Both the position numbers and the translations under genes were made by a program. 9,112 nt of DNA, from positions 7,980-17,091 of the forward strand of contig JACZYS010000029.1 in assembly GCA_022570975.1 (NCBI GenBank), written 5' to 3'. Positions 1 through 4,418 of the stretch are shown one piece after another. A model generated the notes under the pieces. It saw only the letters and a list, made by a program, of their open reading frames with translations. It did not search any database and was not told where the DNA came from. Numbering within the stretch: position 1 is the stretch's first letter; each line of letters begins with the position of its first letter. The stretch comes from Candidatus Zixiibacteriota bacterium (lineage in GTDB: Bacteria; Zixibacteria; MSB-5A5; GN15; FEB-12).

Positions 1-250
1 ATGCCCAAAGGTTCTTCTCTATTACATCAATGTCCGTAGATAGGTCTTTTCCCTCCCAAATCCAGGAAATATCTTCGTGACACCCTAACCCTTCATGCAG
101 ACTAACCACTACCTCTCTTGTCAGTCTTGATATTAGAAACCGCATCTCTTTTCTAATGTTGTCTTTTTGTTCTTCCGTTAAAACTCCTAAGTGGTCAGGC
201 GTGTCTTCTTTCAATTCGCCTTGTACTTTATTTAAAAATTCTTCACTCAT
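1..250 (-). CDS. Hypothetical protein, partial; paralogue of the N-terminus of the next gene
   Basis: An open frame of 83 codons starts at the ATG at 250 and runs off the left edge, so the C-terminus is missing. The start is supported by an AAAGGAG Shine-Dalgarno sequence just upstream. The first 28 or so residues (MSEEFLNKVQGELKED...) closely match those of the upstream gene at 290-868 (MGEEFLDKVEDGLRED...), including a shared DHL and an LT-x-EQK motif. After that the two diverge, apart from a WIW in both. The leader (AACCCTAAA...CAAAGGAGC) is shared as well, so the pair looks like a tandem duplication with different downstream parts. I do not recognise a function. It is probably the last visible gene of the minus operon that starts at 2610. 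Confidence 0.7.
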   Translation of the reverse strand, partial: MSEEFLNKVQGELKEDTPDHLGVLTEEQKDNIRKEMRFLISRLTREVVVSLHEGLGCHEDISWIWEGKDLSTDIDVIEKNLWA

Positions 251-289
251 AATCTTAGCTCCTTTGTTTAGGGTTATAACCGCCTCTAT

Positions 290-868
290 TCATTCTTCCT
301 CTTCCCCGGTATTTATATTCTTCAAGAAATCCAGAATCCTAAAGCCAGAAAGTTTTTTCTTATTGGAGTATGAGCGCTGAATCAAGACAACATCATCAAC
401 TTCCTCACAAACAACAGGTGCATTACTTCCAAACCCTATGATTAGCTCATCGGACTCTTCGTGATATTCGATGTCAATCTTAATTTTGGCATAACTTGCA
501 GCCGCTATGTCATCTTCGGAAACATTGTCCCTATCTAAGTCTTTTAGTTTTTTATATTCCGCCAAAGCGGACGGATTCAAATGTCCACCTTCCTCTACTC
601 CTCTTATTATTTCGTCCGCCACTTTTAGTCTGTCACCAAGAGAATCCAGAATTGCCCCCGACTGCAATATTCGCATATCTGGCCATATCCAGGGTGGGTT
701 CATTATCCCCTTTGCGATTTGGCCAGCCGAAACAAATTCGGGAGTTCGCTTTTTGTCTGTCTTTCTTCCTACCACGGCACGTTTCTGTTCCCCCGTCAAG
801 GCCTCTAAGTGGTCGGAGTTGTCTTCCCTTAATCCGTCTTCTACTTTATCTAAAAACTCTTCACCCAT
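290..868 (-). CDS. Hypothetical protein with C-terminal DUF2283-like domain
   Basis: This is a 192-residue acidic protein. Residues 1-28 form a module shared with the partial gene at 1-250. The middle (about 30-125) is not recognised. Residues about 128-183 resemble DUF2283: a beta strand with EYHEESDELIIGF, then EEVDDVVLIQ, then a basic turn and GFRILDF. DUF2283 proteins are usually short single domains of unknown function, so a 192-residue version with a long N-terminal extension is unusual. The start is the ATG at 868, behind a CAAAGGAGC ribosome site. It belongs to the minus operon from 2610 and lies 39 bp upstream of its paralogue. The DUF2283 call is by eye and moderate; the function is unknown. 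Confidence 0.75.
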   Translation of the reverse strand: MGEEFLDKVEDGLREDNSDHLEALTGEQKRAVVGRKTDKKRTPEFVSAGQIAKGIMNPPWIWPDMRILQSGAILDSLGDRLKVADEIIRGVEEGGHLNPSALAEYKKLKDLDRDNVSEDDIAAASYAKIKIDIEYHEESDELIIGFGSNAPVVCEEVDDVVLIQRSYSNKKKLSGFRILDFLKNINTGEEEE

Positions 869-915
869 TATAAGGCTCCTTTGCTTTTAGGGTTGTAAGT
901 ATAATTCTAATTCTA

Positions 916-987
916 TTATTTTAATTTCTGTGCCTGCTTTGTTCCCCCCATTTTTCCCTTTAAGCTCTCCGTAACCTTTTCACTCAT
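916..987 (-). CDS. Possible 23-residue small protein
   Basis: A short frame begins at the ATG at 987 with MSEKVTES, contains KGKMGGTKQ and ends in TAA at 916. It is preceded by a good Shine-Dalgarno (ATAAGGAAG) about 5 bases before the ATG. Its leader (CCTAACAATAAGGAAG) resembles the leaders of neighbouring genes, such as CTAACAAAAGGAG before 1658. It sits in a 178-bp gap between two operon genes that otherwise has no explanation. Its MSE start recalls the MSEEF start of the gene at 250, so it may be a decayed relative or a genuine micro-protein. The product is basic, with no membrane segment. Function unknown; a spurious ORF is possible. Confidence 0.4.
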   Translation of the reverse strand: MSEKVTESLKGKMGGTKQAQKLK

Positions 988-1046
988 AACAACTTCCTTA
1001 TTGTTAGGCTTGATTTTTTATCTGTGTTTCCGGCTCAGTTTTTCGG

Positions 1047-1658
1047 TCAGCCGTTACAAACTATGTTCAAATATTCTCTATTGTCTTTCCCGTATTTGAC
1101 AAATTCACAATTTGAGCTTCCGAGTAATTCCTGTTCTTCCCTTGTCATTACCACCCGTGAGACCACTGACCTGTAGAAGTTGTTGTCCGCATTATGTTCA
1201 GGGCCGGGATCAACGATACGGTCAGCGAGATTGTAGGTAACACTGTCTTTGTTTATTTCGTTATCTCCGATGATTGTGTAAAGTTTCTCGCCTGGATGAA
1301 GTTCTTTCTTAGCATCGTTGCATACCTTCAACAAAGTTCTGTTGCCAATTCTTATCTCCATTTGCGGGGGCCGGCAAGTTCTTATCTCGTCACGGAACCA
1401 CTCTAAGCCAGTGTCGCCGTCTGTAGCGTCACAGGTGTTGCATATTATTTCGGCGAAGTCCCCTTCTCCATACGAGTAGGGAAGCGCTTCTAACTTGAAA
1501 ACCTCAATGCTCCCGTCCGCCTTAACCCTTCCCTGTCTGGAACATTGCTGGTGGTATTCAATGTCTGTTCCGCCACAACCCTTACACTTAATTGTTTCTT
1601 TCTCTCCCCTAATGGCGGGTTCCAAAATATTCTTAATTTCTTCTACTGCTGTTAACAT
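1047..1658 (-). CDS. Zinc-ribbon protein of unknown function, phage-like
   Basis: A 203-residue protein with two CxxC knuckles, C25-K-G-C28 and C73-N-T-C76, separated by about 45 residues. This spacing and the intervening ALPYSYGEGDF stretch recall zinc-ribbon proteins common in phages and plasmids. The C-terminal half (about 95-203) is not recognised. The start is the ATG at 1658, supported by an AAAAGGAG ribosome site 5 bases upstream. It lies between the second AbrB-like gene and the 23-codon ORF in the minus operon, with a 34-bp gap upstream. Metal or nucleic-acid binding is inferred only from the CxxC pairs; no catalytic motif is seen. Confidence 0.75.
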   Translation of the reverse strand: MLTAVEEIKNILEPAIRGEKETIKCKGCGGTDIEYHQQCSRQGRVKADGSIEVFKLEALPYSYGEGDFAEIICNTCDATDGDTGLEWFRDEIRTCRPPQMEIRIGNRTLLKVCNDAKKELHPGEKLYTIIGDNEINKDSVTYNLADRIVDPGPEHNADNNFYRSVVSRVVMTREEQELLGSSNCEFVKYGKDNREYLNIVCNG

Positions 1659-1692
1659 AACGATCTCCTTTTGTTAGAATTTATACACATTG

Positions 1693-2082
1693 TCAATTTC
1701 CTCTTTCCAAGACGCGGCTTGATATTTGAAAAGAGCAATGACCTCCCATTGTTTCAGGCTCTTCTTTATCTAATTTTTCTTCTTTGATCTCATTTATTGG
1801 TATTGCATCGGGGGACTTTTGGGTGCTTATAATAATTTCCTGAAACGTAGGGGAATGCCAAAAGGTAATCTCGTCTCCAATTTCAATACCAAGGGTTTTG
1901 GGAAGCGTTATATGTCTGCTCCGATTAGAGCTTCTTACCGTCCTACGGCCGACCGCAACAAAGTTTCCTCTTAAATTTTCCATCAGATTTTCCATCAGAT
2001 TCCCCTTCAGCACACCGGCGTCAGCTTCCTCATCTACCAACTTCCAGCGACCCATAAATTTTACCAGCCTCAGGCGACTCAC
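1693..2082 (-). CDS. AbrB/SpoVT-like DNA-binding protein with N-terminal repeat segment
   Basis: A 129-residue protein. Residues about 42-86 look like a swapped-hairpin AbrB domain: VGRRTVR, then an ITLPKTLGIEIGDEITF strand-turn-strand, then a closing EIIIS strand. It aligns with the AbrB-like protein at 2410-2610 (VG-x2-TVR, G-x2-I-x-F, S-x2-F-x-E), so the two are paralogues. Residues 25-40 are a fourfold four-residue repeat (LKGN, LMEN, LMEN, LRGN) that probably forms a helix. The acidic C-terminal tail is not recognised. The start is taken as GTG at 2082 because AGGAAG lies just upstream; an ATG at codon 10 has no ribosome site. The family usually acts as a dimeric DNA-binding regulator or antitoxin. 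No toxin gene is recognisable next to it. Confidence 0.7.
   Translation of the reverse strand: MSRLRLVKFMGRWKLVDEEADAGVLKGNLMENLMENLRGNFVAVGRRTVRSSNRSRHITLPKTLGIEIGDEITFWHSPTFQEIIISTQKSPDAIPINEIKEEKLDKEEPETMGGHCSFQISSRVLERGN
1963..2010. repeat. Four 12-bp tandem units inside the AbrB-like gene
   Basis: Four consecutive 12-base units read on the plus strand as GTTTCCTCTTAA, ATTTTCCATCAG, ATTTTCCATCAG and ATTCCCCTTCAG. The middle two are identical and the outer two are diverged. They are in frame and encode L-x-x-N four times, so copy-number change would lengthen or shorten a helical linker without breaking the frame. Confidence 0.8.
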
Positions 2083-2113
2083 AACTTCCTCGCTTTCTTA
2101 ATTTTACTGATAC

Positions 2114-2383
2114 TCACTCCGCCTCCAATATTTCTATAATTTCAGCTTTCTCGACAAACATATATCCTTTCAAAAAAGTGGCAGTCTTTTTCTTCACTTT
2201 TTTGAAACTTTTTATTCTTGAAAGATTTTCAGAAAAACTTATCGTTTGCCTGACCCCGACCCCCCGTCCGGTGATGATTGCCGGACGCCTGGCAAATAAA
2301 TGCTTGACATCTATTGGCGGGCGTGTTATTATTATTACTGCCACTCTTACAGGTTCCACGGATCCGGGAACTGTCAATTTCAC
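2114..2383 (-). CDS. Doubtful 89-codon ORF, possibly chimeric or non-coding
   Basis: An open frame from GTG at 2383 to TGA at 2114 with no visible ribosome site. Its middle (ISFSENLSRI) copies the N-terminus of the XRE regulator at 2779, because the DNA at 2214-2239 repeats that gene's start. The lysine-rich continuation (KSFKKVKKK) and acidic end (EKAEIIEILEAE) are not recognised. It overlaps in another frame the 54-codon ORF at 2229-2393, which has the better start. The open frame may be a by-product of the duplicated regulator fragment fused to a flank. A shorter product from the ATG at about 2161 (MFVEKAEII...), behind AAAGGA, is also possible. Confidence 0.3.
   Translation of the reverse strand: MKLTVPGSVEPVRVAVIIITRPPIDVKHLFARRPAIITGRGVGVRQTISFSENLSRIKSFKKVKKKTATFLKGYMFVEKAEIIEILEAE
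2214..2239 (-). repeat. Inverted copy of the 5' end of the XRE gene
   Basis: Read on the minus strand, this 26-base stretch matches 2785-2810 of the plus strand at 25 of 26 positions (AGTTTTTCTGAAAATCTTTC, then A or C, then AGAAT). The copy at 2785-2810 encodes the first codons of the XRE regulator. The similarity continues weakly upstream, where the regulator's ATG corresponds to ACG here. It therefore looks like a remnant of a duplicated regulator start in opposite orientation. Confidence 0.8.
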
Positions 2384-2393
2384 GGTAGATCAT
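2229..2393 (-). CDS. Possible 54-residue protein, translationally coupled
   Basis: This frame starts at the ATG at 2393 (MIYREIDSSRIRG), contains a CKSGSNNNN stretch and HHRTGGRG, and stops at TGA 2229. Support comes from position. The AbrB-like gene stop at 2410 overlaps an ATG in ATGA, that ATG opens a 7-codon frame, and its stop again overlaps this ATG in ATGA. That chain suggests termination-reinitiation. Its D-[ST]-S ... I ... C-x3-SNNN pattern is loosely similar to the 61-residue protein that follows the AbrB-like gene of module 2. The last codons run into the duplicated regulator fragment, so the original C-terminus may be lost. No known domain is recognised. It competes with the overlapping frame at 2114-2383. 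Confidence 0.4.
   Translation of the reverse strand: MIYREIDSSRIRGTCKSGSNNNNTPANRCQAFICQASGNHHRTGGRGQANDKFF
2265..2287. repeat. GC-rich hairpin, 7-bp stem
   Basis: CGTCCGG and CCGGACG form a perfect 7-bp inverted repeat around a 9-base loop. No T-run follows on either strand, so it is not a convincing intrinsic terminator. It lies 17 bp before the orphan plus-strand promoter at 2304 and inside the poorly explained stretch 2114-2393. A protein-binding site or an RNA structure is possible. Confidence 0.5.
2304..2332 (+). promoter_or_regulatory. Orphan near-consensus sigma-70-type promoter, antisense to the module 1 operon
   Basis: TTGACA, a 17-base spacer and TATTAT read on the plus strand, predicting a start near 2338-2340. 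No convincing plus-strand gene starts there. Transcription would run antisense through the AbrB-like gene at 2410-2610 towards the XRE regulator. The box combination is the same as in the integrase promoter at 6068-6096. A GC-rich quasi-palindrome (CAGGTTCC ... GGAACTG, about 2350-2373) lies just after the predicted start. Confidence 0.45.
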
Positions 2394-2409
2394 TTTACAC
2401 CACGGATGT

Positions 2410-2610
2410 TCATTGCTGATTTTCTTCAGCGGAGTTTTTCTTGATGTGCTTTAACACTGTCTCTCGAAATTCGGAGGACTTAAAAAATTCTATCCTCTCG
2501 CCGGCAGGCACTTCCATTGCTCGTGGAAAAATGACATACTTGCTACCATTGCCCATGTTCCTCACCGTGTTTTCCCCAACCTTAATCATGTTTTCTGTTA
2601 AATTTGACAT
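2410..2610 (-). CDS. AbrB/SpoVT-like regulator, first gene of the module 1 minus operon
   Basis: A 66-residue protein when started at the ATG at 2610, which has GGGAG 8 bases upstream. An in-frame ATG at 2625 would add five residues but has no ribosome site. Residues about 10-54 fit an AbrB-like swapped hairpin: VGENTVRNMG, KYVIFPRAMEVPAGERIEFF, then a final ETVLKHI strand. It is paralogous to the protein at 1693-2082. It is the promoter-proximal gene of the minus operon and diverges from the XRE gene at 2779, the position where phages place cro-like or early regulators. The stop overlaps the next ATG (ATGA), suggesting coupling to tiny downstream ORFs. A role as a transcription factor or MazE-like antitoxin is possible; no partner toxin is seen. 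Confidence 0.7.
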   Translation of the reverse strand: MSNLTENMIKVGENTVRNMGNGSKYVIFPRAMEVPAGERIEFFKSSEFRETVLKHIKKNSAEENQQ

Positions 2611-2666
2611 AGTACAAACTCCCATATTACAAATTAAAAAAATATGCTTCTCTTCTCTCTATCGTC

Positions 2667-2695
2667 ATTATATTACAAAGTCGCATAAAAGTAAA
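2667..2695 (-). promoter_or_regulatory. Promoter of the module 1 minus operon
   Basis: On the minus strand, TTTACT (2690-2695), a 17-base spacer and a perfect TATAAT (2667-2672) predict a start near 2660. That gives a leader of about 50 bases before the ATG at 2610. The -35 box lies inside the left arm of the inverted repeat at 2687-2712, so a bound repressor would block it. Confidence 0.65.
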
Positions 2696-2712
2696 GGTAT
2701 TTCTTTACTTTT
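2687..2712. promoter_or_regulatory. Candidate operator: perfect 10-6-10 inverted repeat over the -35 box
   Basis: AAAAGTAAAG and CTTTACTTTT are perfect inverted repeats separated by six bases. The element covers the -35 box of the minus promoter and lies 67 bp upstream of the XRE gene. The placement fits an operator for the adjacent XRE regulator. A run of T's follows on the plus strand, so a weak AT-rich terminator is a less likely reading. Confidence 0.55.
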
Positions 2713-2778
2713 TTTAAGTGATTCAGTTAAGATATGTCTTGGAAAGCAGCGTAAATACATATAAGTTAATATGATACA

Positions 2779-3132
2779 ATGAATAGTTTTTCTGAAAATC
2801 TTTCCAGAATTATGGGATTAAGGGGGCTAAATCAGGTAGAATTAGCCAAGAAAGCAGGGATAGACCAGCCTTCGCTCAGTAGCTATATAAATGAGTCGTC
2901 CCGCGCCAAATTCCCCAGCCTCCAAACTATGATTAAATTAGCGAATGCCCTGAATTGTTCCCTTGACGAGTTAGCCGGAAGAGGGGGCATACGATCCGCC
3001 CAAGTGAAGCCACAAAAACAACCCGGATTAGAGCCTGAATTAGAACAGCTTTTGGATGGGTTCAAAGAATTGGGAGATGAAAATAAAGAATTATTAAAGA
3101 AAATGATTAAAGCTATGAAAAAAGGAGGATGA
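2779..3132 (+). CDS. XRE-family (Cro/CI-type HTH) transcriptional regulator, module 1
   Basis: A 117-residue protein with an N-terminal HTH_3-type domain at about residues 5-67: LNQVELAKKAGIDQPSLSSYI, where QPSLSSYI is the recognition helix, then PSLQTMIKLANALNCSLDELAG. A charged linker follows, then a C-terminal helix (ENKELLKKMIKAMKK). It shares a short insertion after the recognition helix (YINESSRAKF) with the other two XRE proteins in the window, so all three are one family. There is no clear Shine-Dalgarno. TAATAT at 2767-2772 ends six bases before the ATG, which suggests a leaderless or near-leaderless message. It is divergent from the AbrB-like operon and followed by two lipoprotein genes, the layout of a repressor with lysogenically expressed cargo. 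A role as repressor of the divergent operon is inferred. Confidence 0.88.
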   Translation: MNSFSENLSRIMGLRGLNQVELAKKAGIDQPSLSSYINESSRAKFPSLQTMIKLANALNCSLDELAGRGGIRSAQVKPQKQPGLEPELEQLLDGFKELGDENKELLKKMIKAMKKGG

Positions 3133-3145
3133 GACGAAAGGCCTG

Positions 3146-3727
3146 TTGTTGATCTTAGTTCCCCTGGTTGTTTTAGGGTGCGAGAAAGAATCTTCGTCTT
3201 ATCAAGAACCAATTGATTATGCCTTTAGAATCGAAGAATCCTTAAAGATAAAGTACGAACTGGATAGTTTGCAAGAAAACGGATGGAAGATATTTAATAT
3301 ATCTCCTCGGTACACCTACAAGTATGAAGAAGTATTGGAATCTAATAGGGGTTCAAATTTCATGTTTGTAGGTTCGGTTATGGATATCAGAAAGGTTGGA
3401 GGTGACTATATGGTCATAATAGGATATTCATTTTTGCACTCGATACGAGAAGCTTTAGGAAATCATCTCGAATTAAAATGTGACTCCATACAACTTTCAT
3501 CAATTCTCAGCTATAAGGGAAAGAATTGGCTATATTGGGACGAACCAGATGTTGTAGTGGTTGCAACACTTGACAGAATATATCGGCAGAAATATAGATT
3601 TGAAATAGACGTTGACGAAGAATTTCCCGACATGAGTGAAATCATGATCACAACAGCAAATGATTTTGTCATAAAGGGCGAAATGGTTGAAATCCAAATC
3701 GTATATTCTTCAAAAGATATAGAATGA
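3146..3727 (+). CDS. Putative lipoprotein of unknown function with abnormal start
   Basis: From TTG at 3146 this frame encodes 193 residues beginning MLILVPLVVLGC. The hydrophobic run ending in LGC is a lipobox, so the mature protein should be lipid-anchored at C12. The body (about 175 residues, rich in charged residues and beta-type stretches such as DVVVVATLDRIYRQKYRFEI) is not recognised. The start is odd. The strong GGAGG at 3124-3128 serves an ATG at 3129 that overlaps the regulator's stop (ATGA), but that frame closes after seven codons. In the lipoprotein frame the codon at ribosome-site distance is ACG (3134). One missing G in the G pair at 3140-3141 would restore MRRKGLLLILVPLVVLGC from 3129. 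The gene overlaps the next by ATGA. Either an alternative start or a 1-bp frameshift is present. Confidence 0.7.
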   Translation: MLILVPLVVLGCEKESSSYQEPIDYAFRIEESLKIKYELDSLQENGWKIFNISPRYTYKYEEVLESNRGSNFMFVGSVMDIRKVGGDYMVIIGYSFLHSIREALGNHLELKCDSIQLSSILSYKGKNWLYWDEPDVVVVATLDRIYRQKYRFEIDVDEEFPDMSEIMITTANDFVIKGEMVEIQIVYSSKDIE

Positions 3728-3945
3728 AGATATCACTCTTAATCATATTCCTGACCCTGACGACAATATCATGTTCCCCGGAATCTGACCAGACAGAAAA
3801 CGTTTCTCAGACAGTATATATAACAAAATCAGGAACAAAATTTCATAAAGAGAATTGCCAATATCTCAGCAAAAGCAAAATATCAATAGATAAAGAAGTG
3901 GCCATTGGAAAGGGTTTTGGTCCCTGTCGGAGGTGTGGTGGTTAG
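3724..3945 (+). CDS. Small lipoprotein with a H-x3-C ... C-x2-C metal-binding-like motif
   Basis: A 73-residue protein. Residues 1-17 are a signal peptide ending in a lipobox-like TISC, with Cys17 as the expected lipidation site. After a short linker, residues 31-71 match a widespread short module: VYITKSGTKFH41-x3-C45-QYLSKSKI, ending GFGPC68RRC71. In other bacteria this YxTxxGxxYHxxxCxxL ... PCxxC module appears at the C-terminus of nucleases and secreted proteins, and its His and Cys residues suggest zinc binding. Here it is essentially the whole mature protein. Its ATG overlaps the TGA of the preceding lipoprotein (ATGA), so the two are translated together behind the XRE regulator. A role in envelope modification or superinfection exclusion is only inference from context. 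Confidence 0.75.
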   Translation: MKISLLIIFLTLTTISCSPESDQTENVSQTVYITKSGTKFHKENCQYLSKSKISIDKEVAIGKGFGPCRRCGG

Positions 3946-3958
3946 GCGTCTTCCGTTT

Positions 3959-4393
3959 CTATCCTTTTCTCTCATAGACAAATATCAACTTGCGCCCCAT
4001 GCTTGGCTCGGCAACGTAAACGTCAACCTCGATTTTTTCCCCCGACTCAAGGGCAACGTCTGCAGTCACTACAAACATATTGAATTCACTTCTTGTATTT
4101 CTGATTGGGCCTCCACATAACCCCATTACGTGATCGAATCCCTTCTTCCCTACAAGTTCTTGCTTAGAATATCCGAGCCTACCGGAGCAGGTAAGGACGT
4201 CTTTGAGTTGGCCTTCTTCTAAGATGAACGCCAACAGCACCCCCTCTTGGGTCTTCTCTTTCGTTCTAAATAGTTGCAGAATTGAAGACAGCGCACCCTT
4301 TTCTTTTTCGCCGAGTTCCTCAATGCCCCCTAACATTCTCTTGGACACAGCACCCCGTCCACTGTTATTGGGTCTGGCAATTCTTGCTAACAT
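3959..4393 (-). CDS. Stand-alone PAS-like domain protein
   Basis: A 144-residue protein. The basic N-terminus (residues 1-45) is not recognised. Residues about 50-142 look like a PAS fold: TCSGRLGYSKQELVGK (68-83) is the typical LGYS-x-E-E-L-x-GK helix region, and the sheet half is seen as FNMFVVTADVALESGEKIEV (104-123) and GRKLIFVYER. PAS domains bind ligands or mediate dimerisation in signalling proteins, but no kinase, cyclase or DNA-binding output is attached here. The start is the ATG at 4393 with GGAG 8 bases upstream. It is the last gene of the module 2 minus operon and converges with the lipoprotein operon across only 13 bp, with no visible terminator between them. The domain call is by eye. 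Confidence 0.65.
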   Translation of the reverse strand: MLARIARPNNSGRGAVSKRMLGGIEELGEKEKGALSSILQLFRTKEKTQEGVLLAFILEEGQLKDVLTCSGRLGYSKQELVGKKGFDHVMGLCGGPIRNTRSEFNMFVVTADVALESGEKIEVDVYVAEPSMGRKLIFVYERKG

Positions 4394-4418
4394 AACGGTT
4401 TTCTCCTATTATATGGTT

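Noticed and set aside
496..890. Plus-strand ORFs of 125 and 127 codons opposite the DUF2283-like gene
   Set aside because: Two overlapping plus frames cannot both be real; their composition (Leu/Ser/Pro-rich) is typical of antisense shadows, and the minus gene has a strong ribosome site and a recognisable domain.
2178..2444. 88-codon plus-strand ORF
   Set aside because: The frame begins in the inverted copy of the regulator fragment and ends inside the AbrB-like gene; no ribosome site, and no promoter upstream of its start.
1693..2625. Toxin-antitoxin system based on the AbrB-like proteins as MazE-type antitoxins
   Set aside because: No MazF/PemK, PIN-domain or other recognisable toxin is encoded next to any of the three AbrB-like genes.
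2687..2722. Intrinsic terminator on the plus strand (hairpin followed by T's)
   Set aside because: The stem is very AT-rich, no plus-strand gene ends upstream, and its position over the minus promoter fits an operator better.
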